A DNA stretch of 64,000 nucleotides from Bacteroidota bacterium (GCA_030148165.1 JASBTZ010000003.1:930001-994000); one strand, 5' to 3'; positions 1 through 9,020 are shown, counted from the stretch's first letter. The notes: a model not told the origin generated them from the letters alone. A program made the numbers and translations.

Positions 1-249
1 ATTCTCAACGCGGGTGCTACAGATCTGGCCGGAAAACTGCGTAGTGTTTTTAAAGAGCGGATTCTTGGACCGGAATTTCCGGTTGTTAAGAAGATACAGC
101 AGTATTATCTGAAGAAGATTACGATTAAGATCGAAAAGGATGTCTCCGATAAAAAAGTAAAGGAACGCATTTCGGAAATCATTGATGACTTCTATAGCGT
201 TCCTCGTAATAAATCAATTCGCGTATCAATTGACGTAGACCCCGCTTAA
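1..249 (+). CDS. priA: Primosomal protein N' (PriA helicase), C-terminal end only
   Basis: Open from the left edge in frame 1 to a TAA at 247-249, giving the last 82 residues. The sequence ([21 protein letters not shown], then a segment ending RVSIDVDPA) fits the end of the PriA C-terminal domain, where the LGP...P...I..YY pattern and a final short beta strand with V.DP are characteristic in Bacteroidota. PriA restarts stalled replication forks as a 3'-5' helicase. Helicase motifs and the zinc cysteines lie outside the window. Its stop codon overlaps the stop codon of the convergent rpoD gene by 4 bp. Identification rests on a short tail, so it is good but not certain. Confidence 0.8.
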   Translation: MLNAGATDLAGKLRSVFKERILGPEFPVVKKIQQYYLKKITIKIEKDVSDKKVKERISEIIDDFYSVPRNKSIRVSIDVDPA

Positions 250-1115
250 CCTAGGTATGATTGGAGCATCCGGCTTCGGGACGTGTGTTTGAGTCTGCGA
301 ATTGCTTTTTCTTTTATTTGTCTAACGCGTTCTCTTGTTAGTTCGAATCGTTCACCGATCTCCTCAAGAGTCATCGGATGTTTACCACTCAAACCAAAAT
401 ACAATCGAACTACGTCACCTTCTCTTGGTGTTAGTGTAGCGAGAGAGCGTTCAATATCTTTTTGTAACGATTCAATTACCAATCCCTTTTCAGGTCCAGG
501 CATTGTATCATTTTCAAGTACATCGTACATGCTGGATGATGATTCATCATCTTCCTTTAGAGGAGCATCCATTGACACGTGCTTACCACTGTTCTTAAGT
601 GACTGATAGACTTCTTTAACTGAAATTTCCAGATAATCAGCCATCTCTTGTGCCGTTGGAGGTCGTTCCAGCTTTTGTTCCAAATCTGAATAAGCCCTGT
701 TCACTTTATTGATCGTTCCGATCTTATTTAACGGTAATCTAACAATACGAGCTTGCTCAGCTAAAGCCTGGAGGATCGATTGTCGAATCCACCATACAGC
801 ATATGAAATGAATTTAAATCCTCTTGTTTCATCAAAACGTTCAGCCGCTTTAATAAGCCCAACATTTCCTTCATTTATCAAATCAGGTAATGACATCCCC
901 TGATTCTGATACTGCTTAGCAACAGAAACAACAAAACGAAGATTCGCTTTAGTTAATCGTTCAAGAGCCAATTGGTCTCCTTCACGGATCTTCTTAGCCA
1001 ACTCAACTTCCTGCTCAGCAGTAAGTAGTTCCAACTTTCCGATCTCCTGTAGATATTTATCTAAGGATGCCGTCTCTCTGTTGGTAACCTGTTTGGTAAT
1101 CTTTAATTGTCTCAT
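246..1115 (-). CDS. rpoD: RNA polymerase primary sigma factor RpoD, short Bacteroidota type
   Basis: 289 residues, the usual length of the Bacteroidota housekeeping sigma factor, which lacks most of region 1.1 found in E. coli RpoD. Region 1.2 begins at [14 protein letters not shown] (~15-28), regions 2.1-2.4 run through [30 protein letters not shown] and [15 protein letters not shown] (~58-115), and region 4.2 is the helix-turn-helix [19 protein letters not shown] (~250-268). It directs core polymerase to most promoters; in this phylum it reads TTTG/TAnnTTTG rather than -35/-10 boxes, which matches the boxes seen in this window. The start at 1115 gives the standard N-terminus [19 protein letters not shown]. 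Convergent with priA. Confidence 0.97.
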   Translation of the reverse strand: MRQLKITKQVTNRETASLDKYLQEIGKLELLTAEQEVELAKKIREGDQLALERLTKANLRFVVSVAKQYQNQGMSLPDLINEGNVGLIKAAERFDETRGFKFISYAVWWIRQSILQALAEQARIVRLPLNKIGTINKVNRAYSDLEQKLERPPTAQEMADYLEISVKEVYQSLKNSGKHVSMDAPLKEDDESSSSMYDVLENDTMPGPEKGLVIESLQKDIERSLATLTPREGDVVRLYFGLSGKHPMTLEEIGERFELTRERVRQIKEKAIRRLKHTSRSRMLQSYLG

Positions 1116-1274
1116 AACTTATGTTTTCATGCGCCTCTATATAAATAACGCGCGATTAGTAAAAGGGTTGGATTAAATTTCCAAGGATTTTCAACTAAAT
1201 GAACATTGAGGGGCATTTTGTGGTGTAAATCGGTAATTTGAGTGAATATTTAGCAAAAATCAGTCCGTGAATTG

Positions 1275-1282
1275 TAATTTTG
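1275..1282 (+). promoter_or_regulatory. TAnnTTTG -7 box (TAATTTTG) in front of the LMW phosphatase gene
   Basis: Exact match to the Bacteroidota -7 consensus. It ends 4 nt before the ATG at 1287, so transcription starting 5-7 nt downstream would begin at or within the start codon. No TTG at the right spacing for a -33 box is evident, so this is a candidate only. Confidence 0.4.
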
Positions 1283-1286
1283 ACCT

Positions 1287-1754
1287 ATGAAGATTCTTAT
1301 GGTATGCCTTGGAAACATCTGTAGATCCCCCATGGCGGACGGTTTACTGCGTAAAAAGGTAGAAGAAAATGGGCTTAATATTGTTGTTGACTCTGCCGGA
1401 ACATCTGCTTATCATGTTGGTGAAGCGCCCGATTCACGAATGAGAAAGACCGCACACGAAATGGGTACACCTATCGATTCCTTGAGAGCAAGACAGTTCA
1501 GACAGGCTGATTTTGACGATTTCGACCTCATCTATGCAATGGATAAGAGTAATTACAACAATATCCTTCAGCTTGCGAGAAATGATGAAGATAAACAGAA
1601 GGTTAAGTTAATTCTCAACGAAAGCAATCCGAATATGAATCTTGAAGTGCCGGATCCCTGGTATGGTGGTGAACAAGGTTTTTACGACGTATACAACATG
1701 CTCGATGAAGCAACAGATGTAATTATCAATAAATTGATCCATGGCGAACGGTAA
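1287..1754 (+). CDS. Low-molecular-weight protein-tyrosine-phosphatase
   Basis: 155 residues, the normal size for the family. The P-loop CX5R-S is present at residues 7-14 (CLGNICRS) with nucleophilic Cys7 and Arg13, and the general-acid Asp is in DPWY near residue 123. The enzyme is a cytoplasmic phosphotyrosine (possibly phosphoarginine) phosphatase; in bacteria such enzymes often regulate polysaccharide export, but no tyrosine kinase or capsule genes lie nearby, so the substrate is unknown. The following methyltransferase gene begins 14 bp before this gene ends, so the two are translationally coupled. The start is the only ATG giving the canonical MKILMVCLGN N-terminus. Confidence 0.93.
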   Translation: MKILMVCLGNICRSPMADGLLRKKVEENGLNIVVDSAGTSAYHVGEAPDSRMRKTAHEMGTPIDSLRARQFRQADFDDFDLIYAMDKSNYNNILQLARNDEDKQKVKLILNESNPNMNLEVPDPWYGGEQGFYDVYNMLDEATDVIINKLIHGER

Positions 1755-2454
1755 ACTTTATATGATCCCTACGACTTTAGGAGGTGAAACTACCAGTGAT
1801 GTCATCCCGGAAGATGTAAGACAGGAAATCATCAAGTTGCGGCACTTTGTGGTTGAAAACATTAAAACAGCCAGAAGATACCTTCGTAAGCTCGATCGTG
1901 AATTTCCGATTGATGATACAACTTTTTTCGTTCTCAACAAACGGACAGAAGCCGGTGCCATATCTACTTTTCTGAAACCGGCTCTGGAAGGAGAAGATAT
2001 AGGAGTAATCTCAGAAGCAGGGTGTCCGGGAGTTGCAGATCCTGGAGCCGAGATGGTAGCTGAAGCGCACAAGAAAGGAATTCACGTGGCACCGATGGTT
2101 GGTCCTTCTTCAATTCTACTAGCCCTTATGGGCAGTGGTTTTAGTGGACAAGGATTTACCTTTCACGGTTATCTTCCAAAGGAACGTAAAGATCGGATTC
2201 GAAAATTGAAGGACTTTGAGATGGATACGTCACGGACGGGTAAGACCCATTTGTTCATGGATACGCCGTTTCGAAATATGAACGTCCTGGAAGATTTACT
2301 GAACGAGCTAGGAGACAACACGATGATTTGCATTGCGAGTAACATAACACTTCCGGATCAAGATATTCGAACGATGACGGCGAAAGAGTGGCGTGAAAAG
2401 GCCTACGACCTTTCTAAGAAACCTACTATTTTCGGAATCGGACGGTTTCAATAG
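1741..2454 (+). CDS. SAM-dependent methyltransferase, tetrapyrrole methylase (RsmI-like) family
   Basis: 237 residues. The N-terminal strand GKLYMIPTTLGG (~4-15), the VISEAGCPGVADPG segment (~88-101) and the VGPSSILLALMGSGF segment (~119-133) are the cofactor-pocket signatures of the tetrapyrrole methylase fold shared with RsmI (16S rRNA C1402 2'-O-methyltransferase). The protein is shorter than RsmI (about 280) and has a divergent N-terminus, so it fits the separate Bacteroidota paralogue usually annotated only as a SAM-dependent methyltransferase; the substrate is not known. It overlaps the upstream phosphatase gene by 14 bp, and the ATG at 1741 is the only start that preserves the first beta strand. 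Confidence 0.8.
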   Translation: MANGKLYMIPTTLGGETTSDVIPEDVRQEIIKLRHFVVENIKTARRYLRKLDREFPIDDTTFFVLNKRTEAGAISTFLKPALEGEDIGVISEAGCPGVADPGAEMVAEAHKKGIHVAPMVGPSSILLALMGSGFSGQGFTFHGYLPKERKDRIRKLKDFEMDTSRTGKTHLFMDTPFRNMNVLEDLLNELGDNTMICIASNITLPDQDIRTMTAKEWREKAYDLSKKPTIFGIGRFQ

Positions 2455-2496
2455 TAATTAATGATACATGTCATCATTTCGATAGATAAATCTCGC

Positions 2497-2504
2497 TAGA
2501 TTTA
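2497..2504 (+). promoter_or_regulatory. Near-consensus -7 box (TAGATTTA)
   Basis: TAnnTTTA, one base from the Bacteroidota -7 consensus, ends 6 nt before the ATG at 2511 in the short gap after the methyltransferase gene. Weak candidate. Confidence 0.25.
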
Positions 2505-2510
2505 CGCAGC

Positions 2511-3326
2511 ATGAAATTGATCGTGATCCTATCGGTGGTTATTTCCTTTAGCGGAAATGCACAAGAACAATATCACCGCAGAGGTGAAATGTATGTCTTT
2601 TGGGGCTGGAATCGCGATGCTTATACCAGATCAGATATACACTTTACCGGAGACAACTACGATTTTACTTTGCAAGGGGCATGCGGTAAAGACCGGCAAT
2701 CTCCTTTTAGTGTAAAGACTTATTTCGGACCTCAATCACTAACGATCCCGCAATACAACTTTCGAATTGGTTTTTACTTAAATGATAAATACGACATCTC
2801 CATCGCGAGTGATCATATGAAGTACGTATTGCGGAACGATCAAAAAGTCAATGTAACCGGGTATGTCGAAAATTCGGGAACTATTTATGATGGAAAATAC
2901 AATGAAGATCCGGTAGAGATCAGCCGTGACTTTATATTATTCGAGCACACAGATGGTCTTAATTACGCCAATGTAGAACTTAGAAGGTCTGATGTCTGGT
3001 TCACAAGACCAAAATTTCGTTTTGAATCCAGAGTTGGAGCAGGAATAGGCGCTTTAATACCACGTACGAATGCAACCGTCTTGAATAACGAACGATACGA
3101 TGAATTTCACCTCGCTGGATACGGTACTGCAATCATGGCCGGAGCTCACTTCTCGTTTTTTAAAAACTTCTTTGTCCTTGCACAAGCTAAAGGCGGATTT
3201 ATCAATATGCCTGATATTCGAATAACTATGAATGAGTCTGACCGAGCATCACAGCATTTTTTCTTCCTTCAATTAGGTGGTGTTTTCGGGGTAAATTTCA
3301 ATTTGATCAAAGAAAAGAGCAAGTGA
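2511..3326 (+). CDS. Hypothetical exported, probable outer-membrane beta-barrel protein
   Basis: 271 residues with a signal peptide (MKLIVILSVVISFSGNAQ, cleavage expected near residue 16-18). The mature part is rich in alternating aromatic and polar residues and in glycine-bounded strands (for example FRIGFYLNDKYDISIASD, HLAGYGTAIMAGAHFSFF, FFFLQLGGVFGVNFNL), which suggests a small outer-membrane barrel. No enzymatic motif is recognised. Its stop codon abuts the stop of the convergent J-domain gene (TGATTA junction at 3324-3329). Function unknown. Confidence 0.7.
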   Translation: MKLIVILSVVISFSGNAQEQYHRRGEMYVFWGWNRDAYTRSDIHFTGDNYDFTLQGACGKDRQSPFSVKTYFGPQSLTIPQYNFRIGFYLNDKYDISIASDHMKYVLRNDQKVNVTGYVENSGTIYDGKYNEDPVEISRDFILFEHTDGLNYANVELRRSDVWFTRPKFRFESRVGAGIGALIPRTNATVLNNERYDEFHLAGYGTAIMAGAHFSFFKNFFVLAQAKGGFINMPDIRITMNESDRASQHFFFLQLGGVFGVNFNLIKEKSK

Positions 3327-4094
3327 TTACTTGATGCCTCTTCTCTTCTTGATCGCTTCGTAAGCTTCCTGTATTTTCTGGAATTTTTCTTTTGCCCCTT
3401 TCTGGTATTCCTCTCCCATTTGAGAAACCTTATCCGGGTGGAACTTTACTGCCATTTTTCGATAAGCTTTCTTTACCTCTTCATCTGATGCGCTCTCATC
3501 GATTCCTAGAATCTTATAATCCGAATTGATATCCCGGTAGAACATATTCTTGATTGAGATAAAATCCTCCTGGGAAACATGCAGCATCCTCGAGATATTC
3601 TCTATTACATCAATCTCCTGTGGTGATACATCACCATCCGCTTTGGCAATTCCAAACAGGTAGTGCAACAACTGAGTTCGCACAGCCGGTTGCATTCTCG
3701 TGCGAATATCACTACATATTTGCTGAAGTGGTATTTGATCAGAATCTAAAAAGCGCTTTAGAACCTGTAAATGATCATTCGAAAATCGAGGTCCGAACTG
3801 AGCATTGAAGAAATTCTTGACATAGTTCAATTCAGACTTGAGTACTTTGCCATCAGCTTTCATTACTGCCGCAGATAAGGCCATTAGCATAGTAGGAACA
3901 TCAAACTGCGTCGCTCGCCGCTGGTAATAGTTAAACAAGTCTTCGGACGTCATTCTTTGACCATTCGGGCCTGTTGCGTTTCGGATACGTTGATAATTAT
4001 CTATTGCAGATCCGATGATGAAACCAATAACAGCTCCGAAAAACCTACCTCTAAATATGAAAAATCCGGCAATCGCCAGTAACCACTTAAACAA
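3327..4094 (-). CDS. Membrane-anchored TerB-like plus J-domain protein (DjlA-like)
   Basis: 255 residues. A glycine-rich hydrophobic N-terminal segment (~1-30) probably anchors it in the inner membrane. The middle (~60-180) resembles the TerB/DjlA helical domain (MLMALSAAVMKADGKVLKSE and LFGIAKADGDVSPQE, the paired acidic loops typical of that fold). The C-terminus (~190-250) is a J domain with the essential HPD tripeptide (KFHPDK) that stimulates DnaK ATPase. It follows htpG on the same strand after 56 bp, so it may share a transcript with that chaperone. The domain order matches E. coli DjlA; client and partner are inferred only. Confidence 0.85.
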   Translation of the reverse strand: MFKWLLAIAGFFIFRGRFFGAVIGFIIGSAIDNYQRIRNATGPNGQRMTSEDLFNYYQRRATQFDVPTMLMALSAAVMKADGKVLKSELNYVKNFFNAQFGPRFSNDHLQVLKRFLDSDQIPLQQICSDIRTRMQPAVRTQLLHYLFGIAKADGDVSPQEIDVIENISRMLHVSQEDFISIKNMFYRDINSDYKILGIDESASDEEVKKAYRKMAVKFHPDKVSQMGEEYQKGAKEKFQKIQEAYEAIKKRRGIK

Positions 4095-4116
4095 TGTCTT
4101 ATTTTTTAGTTTGCCT

Positions 4117-4136
4117 GCCCTCTGCGGAGAGAGGGC
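4117..4136 (-). other. 7-bp hairpin between htpG and the J-protein gene
   Basis: GCCCTCT (4117-4123), six-base loop, AGAGGGC (4130-4136): a perfect GC-rich stem. On the minus (coding) strand it is not followed directly by a T run, so it is not a typical intrinsic terminator; it might be an mRNA processing or attenuation structure that lowers read-through into the downstream gene. Confidence 0.35.
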
Positions 4137-4150
4137 TCGACAAGATTAAT

Positions 4151-6040
4151 TTAAACCAGGTCAATGCTTCTTTCGATGAAGCGGTTTAGCTCCTCTCCTT
4201 TCAGCATTCCCTGCGAAAGTAAGGCAATATCTGTTAATTGCTGGATCTTTCTCTCACGTGATTTCTTTGTTTTTGTTGCCAATACCTCTCCTATCTTCTC
4301 GTGATTACCATTTACGACAAGGTTGAATCGCTCTGGAAATGCTCCGTAAAAGCCTCCACCGCCTAGCTTCTGTTGCTCCATCATTCGGCGTATGAACTCC
4401 GGTTGGGTAATGATAATAGGTGCTTCTTCCGAACTCATGCTTTCAAATTGAATTGTGAACTTTTCCTTGTCTACAATATCTTCAAACAATGGCATCAACG
4501 CCTCTTCATCTTCCTTTGTCAATTTGGAAGGAATTTCTTCATCCTTATTAATAAGCTTATCGAGCGTATCCGAATCAACACGCGAAAAAGATAGATTCTC
4601 AAACTGTTGTTCCAATTTTCCGATCCAGTGCGGTATAAGAGGTCCCTCCATATCCAACACATCATAACCTCTTCCTTTCGCCTTTTGGATAAAACTAAAA
4701 TGTTCCTCCGGATTGTTGGTATACAAGCATACTACTTTGTCGTCTTTATCAGTTTGTAACGAGGATACTTTTTCTTTGTATTCTTCCAAAGTGAAATACT
4801 TCCCTTCGGTATTCTTTAATAAAGCAAATGACTTCGCTTTCTCCGCAAACTTTTCATCCGAAAGCATCCCGTATTGAACGAATATTTGTAAGTCCGGCCA
4901 TTTTCCTTCAAAGTCTTTACGGTCCTTCTTGAACATTTCAGCCAGCTTATCAGCCACTTTCTTCGTGATGTGTGAAGAGATTTTTTTCACATTCGCATCA
5001 CTTTGTAGATAAGAACGTGATACGTTTAGGGGAATATCCGGCGAATCGATCACACCATGTAATAGAGTTAAAAATTCCGGAACAATTTCTTCCACGTTAT
5101 CGGTGATAAATACCTGATTCGAATACAGATTAATCTTATTTCGCTGAACCTCTACGTTCTCCTGAATTCTCGGGAAGTATAGCACACCGGTTAGATTGAA
5201 CGGGTAATCAACATTCAGGTGAATATGAAACAAAGGTTCTTCAAAAGTGTTCGGGTATAATTCGCGATAGAATACCGCATAATCTTCATCCTTCAAGTCT
5301 ACCGGAGGCTTCGTCCATGCAGGTGAGGTATTATTCACCTGATTAGTTACCTCTGTGGCAACTCGCTTGACATTTCCATTTTCATCCTTCTCACCACTTG
5401 GGTCATTGATGTATTCTGTTTTCGTTCCAAAAATTACAGGTATAGGCAAGAACTTACAGTACTTATTGAGGATGCCTTGAATTCTTTCTTTTTCGAGGAA
5501 CTCACTGGAATCTTCTGCAATGTATAGAACGATGTCCGTTCCTACTTCTTCTTTCTCTATTTCCGTGATGGTATATTCAGGTGATCCATTACTCTCCCAT
5601 TGAACTGCCTGTGCGCCCTTGTCCTTTGATAAGGTTCTGATCTGTACCTTTTCCGCAACCATAAATGCCGAATAGAATCCAAGTCCAAAATGACCTATGA
5701 TTTGTTCAGCTCCTTCTTTTCCTTTGTATTTCTGAACGAATTCTTCCGCTCCGGAAAAAGCGATTTGATTGATATATTTATCGATCTCTTCAGCCGTCAT
5801 ACCAACACCATGATCGCGAACGGTTAATGTCTTCTCTTCCTTGTTCAGAATGACCTCAACTTGTAAATCCTTTAACTCACCTTTATATTCTCCGTTTTGA
5901 GCAAAGAATTTTAATTTTTGAGATGCATCAACGGCATTCGAAACTAACTCTCTCAAAAAGATTTCGTGATCCGAATACAAAAATTTCTTAATGATTGGAA
6001 AGATGTTTTCCGTTTGTACATTTATTTGTCCTGTCTTCAT
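4151..6040 (-). CDS. htpG: Molecular chaperone HtpG (bacterial Hsp90)
   Basis: 629 residues, the family's usual length. The GHKL ATPase domain shows the N-box LRELVSNAVDASQKL (~25-39), the G1 motif DHGVGM (~75) and the lid/G2 region IGHFGLGFYSAFMVA (~114-128). The middle domain carries the conserved arginine loop near LPLNVSRSYLQ (~335-345), and a C-terminal dimerisation domain ends ...RFIERSIDLV. HtpG acts as a cytosolic ATP-dependent homodimeric foldase with the DnaK system. The downstream membrane J-protein on the same strand fits that functional link. Start MKTGQINVQTENIFPIIKKF is canonical. Confidence 0.97.
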   Translation of the reverse strand: MKTGQINVQTENIFPIIKKFLYSDHEIFLRELVSNAVDASQKLKFFAQNGEYKGELKDLQVEVILNKEEKTLTVRDHGVGMTAEEIDKYINQIAFSGAEEFVQKYKGKEGAEQIIGHFGLGFYSAFMVAEKVQIRTLSKDKGAQAVQWESNGSPEYTITEIEKEEVGTDIVLYIAEDSSEFLEKERIQGILNKYCKFLPIPVIFGTKTEYINDPSGEKDENGNVKRVATEVTNQVNNTSPAWTKPPVDLKDEDYAVFYRELYPNTFEEPLFHIHLNVDYPFNLTGVLYFPRIQENVEVQRNKINLYSNQVFITDNVEEIVPEFLTLLHGVIDSPDIPLNVSRSYLQSDANVKKISSHITKKVADKLAEMFKKDRKDFEGKWPDLQIFVQYGMLSDEKFAEKAKSFALLKNTEGKYFTLEEYKEKVSSLQTDKDDKVVCLYTNNPEEHFSFIQKAKGRGYDVLDMEGPLIPHWIGKLEQQFENLSFSRVDSDTLDKLINKDEEIPSKLTKEDEEALMPLFEDIVDKEKFTIQFESMSSEEAPIIITQPEFIRRMMEQQKLGGGGFYGAFPERFNLVVNGNHEKIGEVLATKTKKSRERKIQQLTDIALLSQGMLKGEELNRFIERSIDLV

Positions 6041-6177
6041 ATCTAATCTTTTTATAGCGATTTTGATTTTTCAAATCGCATGCCATCCGGCAAATCGTGA
6101 CAATCTGTCGCAAGAAATTGGACATTGTGACATAAAGCCTTTAGAATTGGTTATTTTTACGCGAAAACGAAAAGACG

Positions 6178-7647
6178 GTGATCGTATATATCAGCATCAT
6201 TTTTCTGATCTTCTTTTTACTTACGCGCTATACAAAAGTTGTAAGAATAGAAGGCCTTTCTCCGTGGGTTATGCCGATTGCTTTCATCATTAAGGTGATG
6301 GTCGGGATGTACTTCCTCTTTATTTACAGCGTTTATTATGGTGCCGGGGAATTGACTGCAGACGCAGGAAAATTCATGGCTGAGAGTAAAATGTTGCAGG
6401 AGGTATTCTTTCAATCGAAAAGTGCATATTTCAAATTCTTATTCGGTATTGGCGATTCACCTGAGTTGATGCATCAATATCTTGCCGAAACAACACACTG
6501 GGATCCTGGTACTCAAAACGTTATTAGTGATAATCGGAACATCCTTCGAATCCACAGCCTGATTCATTTTATCAGTTTCGGATATTCGTCCATCCACATG
6601 ATCATTATGTGCTTTTTATCCTTGATAGGTATCAAGCAATTATTCTTAACGTTTAATAAGTTCAGTAAAGTAAAGCCGCTTATTCTTTTTGCTGCAATCA
6701 CTTTACTACCAAGCCTTCTGTTCTGGGGGTCGAGTATTCTTAAGGAACCGATTATGTTCGTCGGATTCGCGTTAATACTACGTGGATTATTGGATGATCT
6801 TGCCATACGTAAAAGATCCTTCGTTCTATTATGTGGAGTGATTTTACTGATCGGATTTAAATCCTATGTCATTCTCGCTATTGTACCCGTATTACTATTT
6901 GCAGTCTGCTCTGCCTTACTTCCTAAGTGGAAAATAATAGGCAGTGTGACCATTTTAGTTGTCCTTATATTTTCCGGACTAATGTTGTTTCCTGATCAGA
7001 GAGATGAGGTGGTCAGTCGATTGAATCGTAAACAATACGATTTCATCAGTGTTGCCAAGGGAGGGATACATGCATATGCGGATACATGCTTCTACTTTTT
7101 CGAAGCGGAGCAATTTGATGACCTTATCATTGATGGAGATTCGGTGCAAGTGAAAAACGACCTTGTTGCATCTACACTTCAATTAGGAGATGTCAAAGAA
7201 CCGGGTGTTGTTCATCTAGAAGCAAGTGATAAAAAATGGCTGATCTATTTTATGAATGAGCAATGTTATGGTTTTCTCGACCTTAAGCCTATCAACAACT
7301 CATTTGTTCAACTAATAAAAAATGCGCCACAGGCATTAATGAATAGTTTGATCAGACCATTTCCAAATGATTCCGGAAGGTGGCTAAAGATTCCGGCAAT
7401 GTTGGAGATTTGGATCATATGGTTAATGTTAATTCTTGCTGTTATCAAACGGAAACGGATAAATTTAAAAGAACGACGGATAATCATGGGAGGTGTCATA
7501 TTTATTTTAACCCTTGCTCTTGTCATTGGTTGGGTGACCCCTGTACTCGGTGCAATCGTTCGGTACCGAATCCCAATACTCATTATCTTTCTTTTGATTA
7601 TCGCTATTTTGTATGATCCACCCTTAAAATTGAAGAAAAGTGAATAA
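6178..7647 (+). CDS. Large multi-spanning membrane protein, unknown function
   Basis: 489 residues, GTG start. About ten hydrophobic helices are visible: N-terminal IVYISIIFLIFFLL, PIAFIIKVMVGMYFLFIY, then after a soluble loop a dense block from ~130 to ~260, and three C-terminal helices. A hydrophilic loop (~275-385) is likely extracytoplasmic. The segment LLPSLLFWGSSILKEPIMF (~180-198) resembles the P..FW.S...KE motif in uncharacterised Bacteroidota membrane proteins that sit near polysaccharide glycosyltransferases, so a role in surface glycan assembly is possible but unproven. It overlaps the following SDR gene by 8 bp. A TAnnTTTA-like box (6152-6159) precedes it. Confidence 0.8.
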   Translation: MIVYISIIFLIFFLLTRYTKVVRIEGLSPWVMPIAFIIKVMVGMYFLFIYSVYYGAGELTADAGKFMAESKMLQEVFFQSKSAYFKFLFGIGDSPELMHQYLAETTHWDPGTQNVISDNRNILRIHSLIHFISFGYSSIHMIIMCFLSLIGIKQLFLTFNKFSKVKPLILFAAITLLPSLLFWGSSILKEPIMFVGFALILRGLLDDLAIRKRSFVLLCGVILLIGFKSYVILAIVPVLLFAVCSALLPKWKIIGSVTILVVLIFSGLMLFPDQRDEVVSRLNRKQYDFISVAKGGIHAYADTCFYFFEAEQFDDLIIDGDSVQVKNDLVASTLQLGDVKEPGVVHLEASDKKWLIYFMNEQCYGFLDLKPINNSFVQLIKNAPQALMNSLIRPFPNDSGRWLKIPAMLEIWIIWLMLILAVIKRKRINLKERRIIMGGVIFILTLALVIGWVTPVLGAIVRYRIPILIIFLLIIAILYDPPLKLKKSE

Positions 7648-8401
7648 GTATGTCTTTATCACCGGAGCTACTGCCGGATTTGGAGAAGCATGTGCCAGAA
7701 TATTTGCACAAAATGGATACCCGCTTATCATTACCGGTCGCAGAGCTGAACGACTGGAAAGTCTCAAAGATGAATTGACGAACGAATATAACATTGACGT
7801 AATCGTGCTGACATTTGATGTCCGGGATCAAAAGGAAGTGTCAGATGCCATCAATTCCTTAGAAGACTCGGTATTGGGACAGATACATACATTGATTAAC
7901 AATGCCGGCCTAGCCGTCGGAAGAGGACCTATTCAGAATGGCGTACTAGATGACTGGGAGCGTATGATCGACACCAATGTTAAAGGACTCCTCTTTGTGA
8001 CGAGAAAAATTGCTCCGATATTAATTAATAACGGCGGTGGACATATTATTAATGTGGCGAGTATTGCCGGAAAAGAAGTTTACCCGGGAGGTAATGTTTA
8101 TTGTGCAAGTAAACATGCCGTTGATGCCTTATCCAGAGCAATGAGGATTGATATGGTAGAACACCGGATAAAAGTAACCAATATTGCTCCCGGAGCAGCA
8201 GAGACTGAGTTTTCCATCGTGCGATTCAAAGGAGATAAAGACACTGCTAAATCAGTCTATGACGGTTATGAACCGCTGCGAGCGGAAGACATTGCAGAGG
8301 TCATTTTTTTCGCAGCAACAAGACCTGCACATGTTACATTGAACGACATTGTCATCATGCCAACTGCACAAGCGAGTAGTATGGTCATTCACAAAGAATG
8401 A
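7640..8401 (+). CDS. SDR-family oxidoreductase (YdfG / 3-hydroxy-acid dehydrogenase type)
   Basis: 253 residues, classical short-chain dehydrogenase. Cofactor motif TGATAGFGEACA (~8-19, TGxxxGxG), NADP-preferring GRR after beta-2 (~32), the NNAG motif (~88-91), and the catalytic Ser/Tyr/Lys with YCASK (~155-159). Spacing and the VHLNDIVIMPT-type C-terminus fit the YdfG group, which oxidises serine, allo-threonine and 3-hydroxy acids or reduces malonic semialdehyde. GTG start at 7640 lies inside the end of the membrane-protein gene. The stop abuts that of the convergent Nudix gene. Confidence 0.9.
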   Translation: MNKYVFITGATAGFGEACARIFAQNGYPLIITGRRAERLESLKDELTNEYNIDVIVLTFDVRDQKEVSDAINSLEDSVLGQIHTLINNAGLAVGRGPIQNGVLDDWERMIDTNVKGLLFVTRKIAPILINNGGGHIINVASIAGKEVYPGGNVYCASKHAVDALSRAMRIDMVEHRIKVTNIAPGAAETEFSIVRFKGDKDTAKSVYDGYEPLRAEDIAEVIFFAATRPAHVTLNDIVIMPTAQASSMVIHKE

Positions 8402-9013
8402 TTAATTAATGTAGTCTTCAAATGCGTCTAACACCTGGTTAATCGAACCGTAAGTGTTACCTCGAATAGCCATGAGCTCATCGTAATTTACCCATTTAGC
8501 CTTCGTAATACCTTCTTTTTTCTCAGGTATTGTCTCCTTAGGACCATCATAAGTTAAGATGTACCAGAATGTCTTTTTAATGGCCATTCTTCCCTTGTAT
8601 CGCATCGTGTGATAGGTGTGGATTAGGGGCATAACAATTTGGTGTCCTTCAATTCCGCATTCTTCCATAATCTCGCGTACGCATGCGACTTCCTTCGCTT
8701 CACCTTTATCAATACGTCCTTTAGGGATATCCCATCGTCCTTTCCGCTTAATGATCAGATATTTTTTCTTGCGTTGAACGATACCTCCTGCAGCTTTGAT
8801 CTTTTTATGCTCGGAAAAAAATTCTTTGAAACATGCCTTGGGGTCTTCACAAATGATCTGCAGTGGGTGGTCTACATCTGTCATATTCTTGTACTTCCTG
8901 CGTTGCCGCATTATCTGCTCACGATTCTTGTATCTTACTGTGGGTGAATCGGGTGAAATTTTCTGCTCTTTGATGAAAATTACCGGCTTATGATCAATAA
9001 AAACTTTGTACAT
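8402..9013 (-). CDS. NUDIX hydrolase with N-terminal extension
   Basis: 203 residues from the ATG at 9013 (MYKVFIDHKPVIFI), which I prefer to upstream in-frame starts because it gives the N-terminus common to this Bacteroidota family. The Nudix box GX5EX7REUXEEXGU is present: GRIDKGEAKEVACVREIMEECGI (quoted in part: REIMEECG, ~130). Residues 1-65 form a family-specific extension. These enzymes hydrolyse nucleoside diphosphates linked to another moiety; the substrate is unknown. The gene is head-to-head with pyrE and its start codon is only 7 bp from the pyrE ATG, so each promoter must lie in the other gene. Confidence 0.88.
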   Translation of the reverse strand: MYKVFIDHKPVIFIKEQKISPDSPTVRYKNREQIMRQRRKYKNMTDVDHPLQIICEDPKACFKEFFSEHKKIKAAGGIVQRKKKYLIIKRKGRWDIPKGRIDKGEAKEVACVREIMEECGIEGHQIVMPLIHTYHTMRYKGRMAIKKTFWYILTYDGPKETIPEKKEGITKAKWVNYDELMAIRGNTYGSINQVLDAFEDYIN

Positions 9014-9016
9014 TTG
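9009..9016 (+). promoter_or_regulatory. TAnnTTTG -7 box (TACATTTG) for pyrE, overlapping the Nudix start codon
   Basis: Exact -7 consensus ending 4 nt before the pyrE ATG at 9021; the same spacing is seen at 1275-1282. The box contains the CAT (9011-9013) that is the start codon of the divergent Nudix gene. Predicts a leaderless or nearly leaderless pyrE mRNA. Confidence 0.45.
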
Positions 9017-9020
9017 CGCC

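Noticed and set aside
4117-4136. Hairpin as an intrinsic terminator of htpG
   Set aside because: On the coding strand it is not followed by a T run; kept only as a structure of unknown role.
9006-9020. TTG start for pyrE, adding five residues
   Set aside because: The codon lies upstream of, and overlaps the spacing of, an exact -7 box; the ATG at 9021 gives the expected N-terminus.
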